DNA of 64,000 bases from an uncultured Blautia sp. (GTDB lineage: Bacteria; Bacillota; Clostridia; Lachnospirales; Lachnospiraceae). Positions 31,344-40,542 of this stretch are shown here, in pieces; position 1 is the stretch's first letter, and each line of letters opens with the position of its first letter. Location: contig CALCDJ010000059.1 of NCBI GenBank assembly GCA_937900135.1, positions 1-64,000 on the forward strand. Reading direction: 5' to 3'. The notes under the pieces are model-generated. The model was not told the origin of the DNA. It saw only the letters and a list, made by a program, of their open reading frames with translations, and did not search any database. The position numbers were made by a program, and so were the translations under genes.

Positions 31344-33494
31344 ATGGATATAAAGAAATTTAACAAACCGGAATATTTTGTAAACAGAGAACTGAGCTGG
31401 CTGAAATTTAATGACCGTGTGCTCAGCGAGGCCCGGGACAAAAACCTGCCTTTGTTTGAACGTCTGAAATTTTTGAGTATTACTGCTTCCAATCTGGATG
31501 AATTTTTTATGGTGCGTGTGGCATCTTTAAAAGATCAGGTACATGCAGGCTATGAAAAAACAGATATCGCAGGAATGACGCCAAAGGAGCAGCTTCTGGA
31601 GATCAGCAATCAGACCCACGAGCTGGTGCAGGCACAGTACAACACCTTAAACCGTTCGCTTTTGCCGGCGCTGAGCAAAGCTGGTATGCACCTGGTGGCA
31701 GAGCATGAAAATCTGAGCAAGAAGCAGCAGGAATTTGTGGACCGGTTCTTTGAGGATAACGTTTATCCGGTACTGACTCCCATGGCTATGGATTCCTCCA
31801 GACCTTTTCCACTGATTCGGAACAAAACCTTAAATATTGGAGCGCTGATCTCCAAAAAGGACAGAAAAAAAGGAAAAGAGACGCTGGAATTTGCAACGGT
31901 TCAGGTACCTTCTGTGCTTCCAAGAGTAATTCCCATTCCTTCTGATAAAGCGGGAGATGCCACGGTAATTCTTCTGGAAGAAATCATTGAGCGAAACATT
32001 GATAAGCTGTTTTTAAGTTATGATGTGGTCTGCGCCCATCCTTATCGTATTATGAGAAATGCAGACCTTACCATTGATGAAGATGAGGCAGAGGATCTTC
32101 TGGTGGAGATTCAGAAACAGTTGAAAAAACGCCAGTGGGGCGAAGTGATTCGACTGGAAGCAGAGGAAAAGATGGATAAACGTCTTCTGAAGGTTCTGAA
32201 GACGGAATTTTCCATTAAGAATGAAGATATTTTCTTCATCAATGGTCCTCTGGATCTGACCATGCTGATGAAGGTTTATGGTCAGGACGGGTTTGATCAG
32301 TACAAAACACCCAAATATAATCCGGCGCCTGTTCCGGAATTTCAGAATGACAAGAATATCTTTGAGGTCATCCGGGAGGGAGATGTTTTTCTCCACCATC
32401 CATACATGAGTTTTGATCCGGTGGTGAACTTTGTACGTCAGGCGGCTAAGGACCCGGATGTCCTGGCCATCAAACAGACCTTGTACCGTGTAAGTGGAAA
32501 TTCTCCAATCATTGCGGCTCTTGCGCAGGCAGCAGAAAACGGCAAACAGGTTTCCGTACTGGTGGAACTGAAGGCTCGATTTGATGAGGAAAATAACATT
32601 GTCTGGGCGAAGATGCTGGAAAAAGCAGGCTGTCATGTAATTTATGGTCTGGTGGGATTAAAGACCCACAGTAAAATTACGCTGGTGGTGCGAAGAGAGG
32701 AAATGGGAATCCGCAGGTACGTTCACCTGGCAACTGGTAATTACAACGATTCCACAGCGAAGCTATATACCGATTGCGGTATTTTTACCTGCGACGAACG
32801 ATTCGGCGAGGATGCCACAGCGGTCTTCAATATGCTGTCCGGTTATTCGGAGCCCAAACGCTGGAATAAACTGATTGTAGCTCCAATCTGGATGAAAGAC
32901 CGTTTCCTGAAGCTGATCGAGAGGGAAGCAGACAATGCCAGAAAAGGACAGCCGGCCCATATTATGGGAAAGATGAATTCCCTCTGTGATCCTGTGATCA
33001 TGTCGGCGCTTTACTATGCATCCTCCTGCGGTGTGAAGATTGAACTGATTGTACGTGGAATCTGTTGTCTGAAAACAGGAATCCCAGGTGTCAGCGAGCA
33101 TATCCAGGTACGTTCCATTGTGGGGGATTTCCTGGAACACAGCAGAATCTTTTACTTCTATAATGGGGGACGGGAAGAAGTTTATATGGGAAGCGCAGAC
33201 TGGATGCCCCGTAATCTGGATCGGCGTGTGGAAATTGTATTTCCTCTGGAAGATGAGGAGATTAAGAAGAAGGCAATCCATGTGCTGGAACTGGAATTAA
33301 AAGACAATGTAAAGGCCCATTTGCTTCAGCCGGACGGTTCCTATGTGAAACCGGACAAACGGGGAAAAGCGCTTTTCAATTCCCAGATGGAATTCTGCAA
33401 AGAAGCTCAGGAAGCAGCCCATGCAAAGAAAAAAGGAAACACAGGAAGTACCAGAGTGTTTATTCCTGCAGAGCATGTGGAAGAAATTGAGTAG
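31344..33494 (+). CDS. ppk: Polyphosphate kinase 1
   Basis: Reversibly polymerises ATP gamma-phosphate into polyphosphate. The N-terminal domain has NRELSWLKFNDRVL (near 12) and ASNLDEFFMVR (near 50). The catalytic phospholipase-D-like halves contain KTHSKITLV (phosphorylated His near 435) and SADWMPRNLDRRVE (near 615). ATP-contacting Arg residues in IKQTLYRVS are present. Length (716 aa) is typical. A GGAAGGAG site precedes the ATG. Followed by a strong terminator at 33512-33554. Confidence 0.96.
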   Translation: MDIKKFNKPEYFVNRELSWLKFNDRVLSEARDKNLPLFERLKFLSITASNLDEFFMVRVASLKDQVHAGYEKTDIAGMTPKEQLLEISNQTHELVQAQYNTLNRSLLPALSKAGMHLVAEHENLSKKQQEFVDRFFEDNVYPVLTPMAMDSSRPFPLIRNKTLNIGALISKKDRKKGKETLEFATVQVPSVLPRVIPIPSDKAGDATVILLEEIIERNIDKLFLSYDVVCAHPYRIMRNADLTIDEDEAEDLLVEIQKQLKKRQWGEVIRLEAEEKMDKRLLKVLKTEFSIKNEDIFFINGPLDLTMLMKVYGQDGFDQYKTPKYNPAPVPEFQNDKNIFEVIREGDVFLHHPYMSFDPVVNFVRQAAKDPDVLAIKQTLYRVSGNSPIIAALAQAAENGKQVSVLVELKARFDEENNIVWAKMLEKAGCHVIYGLVGLKTHSKITLVVRREEMGIRRYVHLATGNYNDSTAKLYTDCGIFTCDERFGEDATAVFNMLSGYSEPKRWNKLIVAPIWMKDRFLKLIEREADNARKGQPAHIMGKMNSLCDPVIMSALYYASSCGVKIELIVRGICCLKTGIPGVSEHIQVRSIVGDFLEHSRIFYFYNGGREEVYMGSADWMPRNLDRRVEIVFPLEDEEIKKKAIHVLELELKDNVKAHLLQPDGSYVKPDKRGKALFNSQMEFCKEAQEAAHAKKKGNTGSTRVFIPAEHVEEIE

Positions 33495-33511
33495 AGACAG
33501 AAGAAAAACAA

Positions 33512-33554
33512 AAAAGACAGAAACTGTGGAAAGGGACAGTTTCTGTCTTTTTTT
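33512..33554 (+). terminator. Terminator of the folC-ppk run
   Basis: AAAGACAGAAACTGT and ACAGTTTCTGTCTTT form a 15-bp stem around an 8-nt loop, followed by TTTTT. Confidence 0.92.
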
Positions 33555-33682
33555 CGGGGTTATCCCATGACTGCTTCTACCCATACTTCTTTTTTGTCTG
33601 GATACAAAGGAATCCTGGTGCCTGTATTTTTGCCTTGAATTTTTAGTTTGCAAAATAATTTTAAATTTTTCAAAAAAAAGAC

Positions 33683-33711
33683 TTGCATTTTCTGGAAAGC
33701 TGATATATACT
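33683..33711 (+). promoter_or_regulatory. Promoter of tRNA-Glu
   Basis: TTGCAT (33683-33688), a 17-bp spacer and TATACT (33706-33711), 20 bp ahead of the tRNA. Confidence 0.8.
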
Positions 33712-33731
33712 AAACAGGTCAGTTGAGGCAA

Positions 33732-33803
33732 GGCCAGTTGGTCAAGGGGTTAAGACGCCGCCCTCTCACGGCGGAAACACGGGTTCGATTCCCGTACTGG
33801 CTG
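33732..33803 (+). tRNA. tRNA-Glu, anticodon CTC
   Basis: Acceptor arms GGCCAGT/ACTGGCT, anticodon stem CCGCC/GGCGG with loop CTCTCAC, and T-loop TTCGATT. The anticodon CTC decodes GAG. Discriminator G; CCA not encoded. It is a single-gene transcript with its own promoter and a likely terminator (33864-33882). Confidence 0.95.
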
Positions 33804-33863
33804 TTTTGTGTATTGCCAGAAGTTTGACAGAAGGAATGAAAGAGAAAGTGGTGCTTTTTTTCG

Positions 33864-33882
33864 AAAAGCGACCGCTTTTTTT
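33864..33882 (+). terminator. Probable terminator of tRNA-Glu
   Basis: AAAAGC (33864-33869) and GCTTTT (33874-33879) form a short stem followed by further T residues. Confidence 0.55.
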
Positions 33883-33945
33883 GCTTTTTCTACACAAAAA
33901 TTGTTAAAATACTAGATTATTTGGAAGTAAGATGTAATCAAAATC

Positions 33946-33974
33946 TTGCATTCTGGGAAGTTGTATGTTACTAT
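33946..33974 (+). promoter_or_regulatory. Promoter of the BlaI-type regulator gene
   Basis: TTGCAT (33946-33951), a 17-bp spacer and TACTAT (33969-33974), about 70 bp before the start codon. An AAGAT...ATCTT dyad overlaps the -35 and could be an autoregulatory site (weak). Confidence 0.6.
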
Positions 33975-34043
33975 TTAATAAAGTGAATTATCAGCATTTA
34001 AAGAAAAAAATAAGTAAAATTAAGTAGAATTGAGGAAAATGTG

Positions 34044-34400
34044 ATGACAAAAACAGAGAAAAAGATTTTACAGATCTTATGGGATAATGGTGCCCCAATG
34101 TGTGCTGCTGATATTATTAATGCAGATGCTCAGTTGAAAGAAATTACGGTTCGTACTACTTTGGCGAATATGCTGAAGAAAGAACTGATCCGTGTGGAAG
34201 GAATGGTTCACAGAACAAAATCCTATGCCAGAGCATTTGTGGCAAATGTGACAAGCGAAGAAATCATCTGCAGAGAAATCCTGGAATCCAAGAATACGAC
34301 TCCGTTCAAATTCGCAAAAGCATTGATTAACGGGGATTACATGGAGAAGGAAGAATTGCAGGAACTGTTTGATCTTTTATCAGCGAAGATCGATAAATAA
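34044..34400 (+). CDS. BlaI/MecI/CopY-family transcriptional regulator
   Basis: A 118-residue winged-helix protein: TKTEKKILQILWDNG (helix 1), CAADII, and the recognition-helix region TVRTTLANMLKKELI, with a C-terminal helical dimerisation part. The family represses beta-lactamase, mec or copper genes and is usually paired with a BlaR1-type membrane protease. No such partner is near, so the target is unknown. ATG 34044 is preferred (TTGAGG site); GTG 34041 is an alternative. It has its own promoter and lies 110 bp before the topoisomerase pair. Confidence 0.8.
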   Translation: MTKTEKKILQILWDNGAPMCAADIINADAQLKEITVRTTLANMLKKELIRVEGMVHRTKSYARAFVANVTSEEIICREILESKNTTPFKFAKALINGDYMEKEELQELFDLLSAKIDK

Positions 34401-34447
34401 ACAGTTGTTTCAAGAAACAGAAAAGACAATATAAGAGAGAATACTTG

Positions 34448-34481
34448 ATAAGCGCGGGGTGAAGTTTCAGTCCGCGCTTAT
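34448..34481 (+). promoter_or_regulatory. Hairpin in the parE leader
   Basis: ATAAGCGCGG (34448-34457) and CCGCGCTTAT (34472-34481) pair perfectly over 10 bp. No T-run follows, so it is not a standard terminator. It ends 31 bp before the start codon and may stabilise or regulate the mRNA. Confidence 0.5.
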
Positions 34482-34512
34482 AGTTGCGTTCAAAGACAGA
34501 AAGGAAAAGTGC

Positions 34513-36438
34513 ATGGCAAAAAAAGAAACCTATGATGCAGGCAGTATTTCGGTTTTGGAAGGACTGGAGGCAGTACGGAAACGTCCAGGTATGTATATAG
34601 GAAGCGTTTCCAGAAAAGGTCTGAATCATTTGATCTATGAAATTGTGGATAATGCAGTAGACGAACATCTGGCCGGCTATTGCGACAGGATTCAGGTGAC
34701 CCTGGAACGGGATGGTTCCTGTACAGTCAGCGATAATGGAAGAGGAATCCCGGTAGATATGCATGAAAAAGGCGTTTCTGCAGAACGTCTTGTGTTTACC
34801 ACCCTGCATGCGGGAGGAAAATTTGATAATTCTGCTTACAAAACCAGCGGAGGCCTTCATGGTGTGGGTTCTTCTGTTGTAAATGCCCTTTCTACTTATT
34901 TGGATATTCGGATTAGCAGAGACGGTTATGTGCATCACGACCATTATGAAAGAGGAATCCCTACGATTGAACTGGAGGAGGGGCTCCTTCCAAAATTAGG
35001 AAGAACCAGAGCGACTGGAACCTGCGTAAATTTTCTTCCGGACCCGGAGATTTTTGAAAAGACCAGATTTTCAGCTACAGAAGTAAAAAGCCGTCTTCAC
35101 GAAACGGCATATCTGAATCCGGAGCTGACAATTTTGTTCGAGGACCTGAGGGGAGAGCAGCCGGAAACGCTGGAATATCATGAACCGGAAGGAATCATCG
35201 GATTTATCCGGGATTTGAATCATAATAATGAAGTGCTTCATGAGCCTGTTTTTCTCAAAGGAGAATCTGAAGGGATTCAGGTGGAGGTGGCATTCCAGTT
35301 TGCCAATGAATTCCGGGAAAATGTACTGGGCTTTTGTAATAACATCTACAATGCAGAGGGGGGAACCCATCTGACAGGGTTTAAGACGGTTTTTACCACG
35401 GTGATGAACACTTATGCCAGAGAAATCGGTGTCCTGAAGGATAAAGATCCTAATTTTACCGGCGCAGATATCCGAAACGGCATGACAGCGGTGGTTTCTA
35501 TTAAGCATCCGGCTCCAAGGTTTGAGGGACAGACAAAGACCAAGCTGGATAATCAGGATGCGGCAAAGGCGACCAGTAAGGTGGTAGGAGAACAGATGGT
35601 TCTTTATTTTGACCGTAACCTGGAAACTTTGAAGGCAATTTTGTCCTGTGCGGAAAAAGCGGCCAAGATTCGCAAAACAGAGGAACGTGCCAAGACCAAC
35701 CTTCTGACAAAGCAGAAGTATTCGTTTGACTCCAATGGAAAACTTGCCAACTGTGAGAAGAAAGATCCTTCCCAGTGTGAAATCTTCATTGTAGAGGGAG
35801 ATTCTGCGGGCGGTTCTGCCAAAACAGCCAGAAATCGAAACTATCAGGCGATTTTGCCCATTCGTGGAAAAATTTTGAACGTGGAAAAAGCAACCATTGA
35901 TAAGGTGCTTGCCAATGCAGAGATTAAGACGATGATCAATGCCTTTGGCTGTGGATTTTCCGAAGGGTATGGAAACGATTTTGATATTACCAAGCTTCGC
36001 TATGACAAGATTATCATTATGGCAGATGCAGATGTGGATGGAGCGCATATTTCCACCCTGCTTCTGACCTTGTTTTATCGGTTTATGCCGGAACTGATTT
36101 ACGAAGGCCATGTGTATATCGCTATGCCGCCTCTTTATAAGGCAATGCCCAAAAAGGGGCAGGAGGAATATCTTTATGACGATAAGGCGCTGGAAAAATA
36201 CCGCCGTACGCATAAACCGGGAAGCTTTACCCTGCAGAGATACAAAGGTCTGGGAGAGATGGATGCGGAGCAGCTTTGGGAGACTACGCTGAATCCGGAA
36301 ACCAGAAGGATGAAACGGGTGGAGATTGAGGATGCCAGACTGGCTTCCAGTATCACGGAAATCCTTATGGGAAGCGAAGTTCCGCCTCGTAAGGCATTTA
36401 TTTACGAACATGCACAGGATGCAGAACTGGATATTTAG
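34513..36438 (+). CDS. parE: Type IIA topoisomerase subunit B (ParE/GyrB family)
   Basis: The ATPase subunit. The GHKL ATPase site has EIVDNAVDEH near residue 40, SDNGRGIPVD near 72 and GGLHGVGSSVVNAL near 113. The TOPRIM domain has EGDSAGGSA near 420 and DADVDGAHI near 495, with the C-terminal QRYKGLGEMD. ATG 34513 is used because the protein aligns from MAKKETYDAGS and has an AAAGGAAAAG site; the open frame begins 54 bp upstream. It lies directly before the A subunit. Topoisomerase IV is favoured because the pair is not in a dnaA-recF-gyrB context and subunit A lacks a GyrA box, but a gyrase-like paralogue is possible. Confidence 0.85.
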   Translation: MAKKETYDAGSISVLEGLEAVRKRPGMYIGSVSRKGLNHLIYEIVDNAVDEHLAGYCDRIQVTLERDGSCTVSDNGRGIPVDMHEKGVSAERLVFTTLHAGGKFDNSAYKTSGGLHGVGSSVVNALSTYLDIRISRDGYVHHDHYERGIPTIELEEGLLPKLGRTRATGTCVNFLPDPEIFEKTRFSATEVKSRLHETAYLNPELTILFEDLRGEQPETLEYHEPEGIIGFIRDLNHNNEVLHEPVFLKGESEGIQVEVAFQFANEFRENVLGFCNNIYNAEGGTHLTGFKTVFTTVMNTYAREIGVLKDKDPNFTGADIRNGMTAVVSIKHPAPRFEGQTKTKLDNQDAAKATSKVVGEQMVLYFDRNLETLKAILSCAEKAAKIRKTEERAKTNLLTKQKYSFDSNGKLANCEKKDPSQCEIFIVEGDSAGGSAKTARNRNYQAILPIRGKILNVEKATIDKVLANAEIKTMINAFGCGFSEGYGNDFDITKLRYDKIIIMADADVDGAHISTLLLTLFYRFMPELIYEGHVYIAMPPLYKAMPKKGQEEYLYDDKALEKYRRTHKPGSFTLQRYKGLGEMDAEQLWETTLNPETRRMKRVEIEDARLASSITEILMGSEVPPRKAFIYEHAQDAELDI

Positions 36439-36455
36439 GAAATGAGAGGGAATCG

Positions 36456-38702
36456 ATGAATACAAAACAGGAAAATATCATCCGCACGGATTATGCGGAG
36501 GTGATGCAGAAGTCTTATATTGATTACGCCATGAGTGTCATTATCTCACGTGCCCTGCCAGATGTCCGGGATGGCCTGAAGCCGGTGCAGAGAAGAACCC
36601 TGTATGATATGTATGAGCTGGGGATTCGCTATGACCGCCCTTACCGGAAATGTGCCCGTATTGTGGGAGATACCATGGGTAAATACCATCCCCATGGAGA
36701 CAGTTCCATTTATGAAGCCCTTGTAGTTATGGCGCAGGAGTTTAAAAAAGGGAAAACGCTGGTAGACGGACATGGAAATTTCGGTTCCATTGAAGGGGAT
36801 GGCGCGGCGGCGATGCGTTATACGGAGGCCAGACTGGAGAAACTGACCCAGGAGGTATTTCTTGGGGATCTGGATAAAAACGTTGTGGATTTTGTGCCGA
36901 ACTTCGATGAGACAGAAAAGGAGCCGGAAGTGCTTCCGGTGCGGATTCCCAATCTTCTGGTCAATGGCGCAGACGGAATTGCCGTAGGTATGGCGACCAG
37001 TATCCCGCCTCACAACCTTGGGGAAGTGGTAGATGGAGTAAAAGCATATATGAAGGATAACGACATCAGTGTCAAAGGACTGATGCGTTATATTAAAGGA
37101 CCGGATTTTCCCACCGGCGGTATTGTAGTAAACAAGGATGATTTAAGAGGAATTTATGAGACTGGAAGTGGAAAGCTTCGCCTTCGGGGAAAGGTGGAGG
37201 TGGAAAAGAAGAAGGGCGGCCGCCTTTCTCTGGTAATCACAGAAATTCCCTATACCATGCTTGGAGCAAATATCGGAAAATTCCTCAATGATGTGGCTTC
37301 TCTTGTGGAGACAAAAAAGACAACAGATATTGTGGATATTTCCAACCAGTCTTCTAAAGAAGGAATTCGGATTGTTCTGGAACTGAAAAAAGATACTGAT
37401 GTGGAAAACCTTACCAATATGCTGTATAAGAAAACCAGGCTGGAGGATACCTTTGGGGTAAATATGCTGGCAGTGGCCCAGGGGCGGCCGGAAACACTGA
37501 GCCTGAAGCAGATTCTGGAACATCATGTGGATTTCTTATTTGAGGTTACCACCAGAAAGTATCAGAATATGCTTTCTAAGGAACTGGATAAAAAGGAAAT
37601 TCAGGAAGGACTGATGAAAGCCTGCGATGTGATCGATCTGATCATTGAAATCCTTCGGGGAAGCAAAAACCGGGAGCAGGTGAAAAACTGTCTGGTGAAC
37701 GGTGTGACAGAGGGGATCCGGTTCCGGTCAAAGGCCCGGGAAAAGGAAGCGAAGAATCTTCGGTTTTCTGAGAAACAGGCAACGGCGATTCTGGAGATGC
37801 GTCTGTATCGCCTGATTGGTCTGGAGATCGAAGCCCTTCAGGCAGAATATGAGGAAACGGTGGAACATATCCGGGTTTATCAGGATATTCTGGATCATTA
37901 TGATTCCATGGCCGCTGTAATCATGAAAGAACTGGATGCCATCAAAAAGGAATACGGAACAAAACGGCGCACAGCCATTGAGAATGCTGCAGAAGCAGTT
38001 TATGAAGAAAAGAAGATGGAAGAAATGGAAGTCTGCTTTTTGATGGACCGTTTCGGGTATACCAGGATCATTGATAAGAATGCCTATGAGCGAAATCGGG
38101 AAGCGGCTCATGGGGAAAACAAATATGTGTTTACCTGTATGAATACAGATAAGGTATGTATTTTTACGGATACCGGAAGAATGCATACCATAAAAGTGGC
38201 AGATATTCCGCTGGTGCGTTTTCGGGATAAGGGAATACCGGCAGATAATCTGAGTAATTACAGCAGCGCAGAGGAACAAATGCTGTATGTGGCGCCTCTT
38301 GCACAGGTGAAGGCAGGAAGGCTTCTGTTTGTGACGGCAGCTTCCATGTGTAAACTGGTAGAAGGAGAAGAATTTGATGTATCCAAAAGGACCATTGCTT
38401 CCACAAAGCTGGCTGAGGATGACCGTCTGATTTTTGTGGGGGATTGTCGTGAAATGGAACAGGTGGTGCTGCAAAGCGCAGGAGGCTGTTTCCTTCGATT
38501 CCCGCTTCCGGAAATTCCCGTTAAGAAAAAAGCAGCGATTGGTGTCCGCGGAATGAAACTTGGAAAAGAGGATGCGCTGGAAAATGCCTATCTTCTGGAG
38601 GGGCGTCAGGAGTATTCCATTCTGGTACATGAGAAACCCTATGTGCTGAATAAAGTGAAGCTTGGAAAGCGGGATACCAAGGGCGTCCGGCCCCGGATCT
38701 GA
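36456..38702 (+). CDS. parC: Type IIA topoisomerase subunit A (ParC/GyrA family)
   Basis: The DNA breakage-reunion subunit. RALPDVRDGLKPVQRR is near residue 30, the catalytic Tyr lies in AAAMRYTEARL near residue 117, and the quinolone-determining stretch reads HPHGDSSIYEA, with Ser and Glu at the positions equivalent to GyrA 83 and 87 (susceptible-like). The C-terminal beta-pinwheel (about 500-748) contains no QRRGGKG GyrA box, so negative supercoiling is unlikely and a decatenase role is favoured. It is shorter (748 aa) than typical GyrA. Starts 17 bp after parE. Confidence 0.85.
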   Translation: MNTKQENIIRTDYAEVMQKSYIDYAMSVIISRALPDVRDGLKPVQRRTLYDMYELGIRYDRPYRKCARIVGDTMGKYHPHGDSSIYEALVVMAQEFKKGKTLVDGHGNFGSIEGDGAAAMRYTEARLEKLTQEVFLGDLDKNVVDFVPNFDETEKEPEVLPVRIPNLLVNGADGIAVGMATSIPPHNLGEVVDGVKAYMKDNDISVKGLMRYIKGPDFPTGGIVVNKDDLRGIYETGSGKLRLRGKVEVEKKKGGRLSLVITEIPYTMLGANIGKFLNDVASLVETKKTTDIVDISNQSSKEGIRIVLELKKDTDVENLTNMLYKKTRLEDTFGVNMLAVAQGRPETLSLKQILEHHVDFLFEVTTRKYQNMLSKELDKKEIQEGLMKACDVIDLIIEILRGSKNREQVKNCLVNGVTEGIRFRSKAREKEAKNLRFSEKQATAILEMRLYRLIGLEIEALQAEYEETVEHIRVYQDILDHYDSMAAVIMKELDAIKKEYGTKRRTAIENAAEAVYEEKKMEEMEVCFLMDRFGYTRIIDKNAYERNREAAHGENKYVFTCMNTDKVCIFTDTGRMHTIKVADIPLVRFRDKGIPADNLSNYSSAEEQMLYVAPLAQVKAGRLLFVTAASMCKLVEGEEFDVSKRTIASTKLAEDDRLIFVGDCREMEQVVLQSAGGCFLRFPLPEIPVKKKAAIGVRGMKLGKEDALENAYLLEGRQEYSILVHEKPYVLNKVKLGKRDTKGVRPRI

Positions 38703-38710
38703 AAAAGCCC

Positions 38711-38739
38711 TTGCTTTTCTCAAAGGATAGTGCTAAAAT
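38711..38739 (+). promoter_or_regulatory. Promoter of the rimP-nusA-infB operon
   Basis: TTGCTT (38711-38716), a 17-bp spacer and TAAAAT (38734-38739), placed just after the parC stop. Confidence 0.7.
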
Positions 38740-38765
38740 AGAAGAAACTTGATGATTGGTAGCAT

Positions 38766-38793
38766 AAGAGTGGACTTCGGTCCACTCTTTTAT
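38766..38793 (+). terminator. Promoter-proximal terminator/attenuator ahead of rimP
   Basis: AAGAGTGGAC and GTCCACTCTT form a 10-bp stem closed by a TTCG tetraloop, followed by the short, interrupted T-run TTTAT. It lies only about 20 nt downstream of the predicted start site, so it should act on the operon's own transcript as well as on read-through from parC. Confidence 0.7.
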
Positions 38794-38876
38794 ATGTACC
38801 GGAAAGGTTTCTGCAAACAGAGCAGGCAGGAACCCAGAAAGTTGTGGAAGCAGAAAAAACAAGGAAGGTGGGAAAG

Positions 38877-39341
38877 ATGAGCAGACGAGAAGAATATGAA
38901 CAGCAGGCAGAAGCTCTGCTGGCGCCCATTGTAGAAGCCAACGGTTTTGAACTGGTGGATGTGGAATATGTAAAAGAAGCGGGATGCTGGTATCTGCGCG
39001 GTTACATTGACAAGCCGGGAGGAATTACGGTGAATGACTGTGAAGCAGTCAGCCGTGCATTTAGCGACAAGCTGGATGAAAAAGACTTTATTGAGGACAG
39101 CTACATCATGGAAATCAGTTCTCCGGGACTGGACCGACCCCTGAAAAAGGAGAAGGATTTTGCAAGAAGCATGGGCAAGCTGGTAGAAATCCGTACCTAC
39201 CGCCCTGTGGAAAAGCAAAAAGAGTTCTGCGGGATTCTGACCGCATATGATAGTAACAGTGTGACGATTGAGGAGGACCAGGGAACACGCACCTTTGACA
39301 AAAAGGAAATCGCACTGGTGCGTCTGGCTATCGAGTTCTAA
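38877..39341 (+). CDS. rimP: Ribosome maturation factor RimP
   Basis: Assists 30S subunit maturation. The N-terminal alpha/beta domain shows NGFELVDVEYVKEAG and LRGYIDKPGGITVNDCEAVSR. The C-terminal Sm-like domain begins with the family motif IMEISSPGLDRPL. Length from ATG 38877 (154 aa) fits; the 11 extra in-frame codons upstream lack a ribosome site, while AAGGTGGG lies before this ATG. First gene of the operon ending with ribF. Confidence 0.93.
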   Translation: MSRREEYEQQAEALLAPIVEANGFELVDVEYVKEAGCWYLRGYIDKPGGITVNDCEAVSRAFSDKLDEKDFIEDSYIMEISSPGLDRPLKKEKDFARSMGKLVEIRTYRPVEKQKEFCGILTAYDSNSVTIEEDQGTRTFDKKEIALVRLAIEF

Positions 39342-39363
39342 CAAAACAGGAGGAAGAAAAAAA

Positions 39364-40542
39364 ATGAACAAAGAGTTAATGGAAGCGCTGGATGTCCTGG
39401 AAAAGGAAAAAAATATCAGCAAAGACACCCTTTTGGGGGCAATTGAACAGTCTTTGATCCAGGCTTGCAAGAACCATTTTGGCAAAGCAGATAACGTACA
39501 TGTGACCATTAATCCAAATACCTGCGATTTCAGTGTGTATGCAGAGCGTACCGTTGTGGAATATGTGGAAGATCCGGCGCTTGAGATTTCACTGGTAGAT
39601 GCGCAGAAGATCAATGCAAATGCAGAGATCGAGGATGTGATTAAGGTGGAGATCCACTCCAAGGAATTTGGAAGAATCGCCACACAGAATGCCAAAAACG
39701 TAATTCTCCAGAAAATCCGTGAAGAAGAGCGTAAGGTTCTTTACGATCAGTATTACGGACAGGAAAAAGAAGTGGTAACTGGTATTGTGCAGCGTGTCAT
39801 GGGCAGAAATGTCAGTGTAAATCTTGGCAAAGCCGATGCCATTTTAAGCGAAAATGAACAGGTGCGGGGAGAGGAATTCAAGCCTACTGAACGTATCAAG
39901 GTTTATATTCTGGAAGTAAAAGATACACCGAAGGGACCGCGTATCCTTGTATCCAGAACCCATCCGGGACTGGTGAAACGGTTATTTGAATCAGAGGTAG
40001 CCGAAGTTCGTGACGGAACTGTGGAAATCAAGAGCATTGCAAGAGAAGCCGGTTCCCGTACAAAGATTGCCGTATGGAGCAACGATCCGGATGTAGATCC
40101 GGTAGGCGCCTGCGTTGGTATGAACGGCGCTCGTGTAGGGGCAGTAGTGAATGAACTCAGAGGAGAAAAAATTGATATCATCAACTGGGATGAAAATCCG
40201 GCAATTCTTATTGAGAATGCTTTAAGTCCGGCAAAGGTTATCGCAGTGATGGCAGATCCGGATGAGAAGACAGCTCTTGTGGTAGTTCCTGATTATCAGC
40301 TGTCTCTGGCCATTGGAAAAGAAGGTCAGAATGCCCGCCTTGCAGCTCGTCTTACCGGTTTCAAGATTGATATCAAGAGCGAGAGCCAGGCCAAGGAATC
40401 CGGAGACTTCTATGATTACGAGGAAGAAGCAGAGGAAGCAGCAGAGGAAGTTGTAGAAGAAGCAACGGAGGAACTGACAGAACAGGAGGAAATCCTTTCT
40501 GAGGAGCCGATGGCAGAGGAAGCCTATGAAGACGAAATCTAA
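39364..40542 (+). CDS. nusA: Transcription termination/antitermination factor NusA
   Basis: The RNA polymerase-binding N-terminal domain (1-125) is followed by an S1 domain (EKEVVTGIVQRV), then two KH domains (GACVGMNGARV and LAIGKEGQNARLAARL). The short acidic C-terminal tail is Glu-rich and lacks the AR repeats of E. coli NusA, as usual in Firmicutes. It modulates pausing and intrinsic termination. ATG 39364 follows AGGAGG. The 3' end overlaps rnpM by 17 bp. The leader hairpin at 38766 is a candidate target of NusA feedback. Confidence 0.96.
   Translation: MNKELMEALDVLEKEKNISKDTLLGAIEQSLIQACKNHFGKADNVHVTINPNTCDFSVYAERTVVEYVEDPALEISLVDAQKINANAEIEDVIKVEIHSKEFGRIATQNAKNVILQKIREEERKVLYDQYYGQEKEVVTGIVQRVMGRNVSVNLGKADAILSENEQVRGEEFKPTERIKVYILEVKDTPKGPRILVSRTHPGLVKRLFESEVAEVRDGTVEIKSIAREAGSRTKIAVWSNDPDVDPVGACVGMNGARVGAVVNELRGEKIDIINWDENPAILIENALSPAKVIAVMADPDEKTALVVVPDYQLSLAIGKEGQNARLAARLTGFKIDIKSESQAKESGDFYDYEEEAEEAAEEVVEEATEELTEQEEILSEEPMAEEAYEDEI

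Noticed and set aside
35071..36465. Long minus-strand open frame (464 codons) opposite parE
   Set aside because: It is antisense to a fully conserved topoisomerase gene, with shadow-like composition and no ribosome site or family match.
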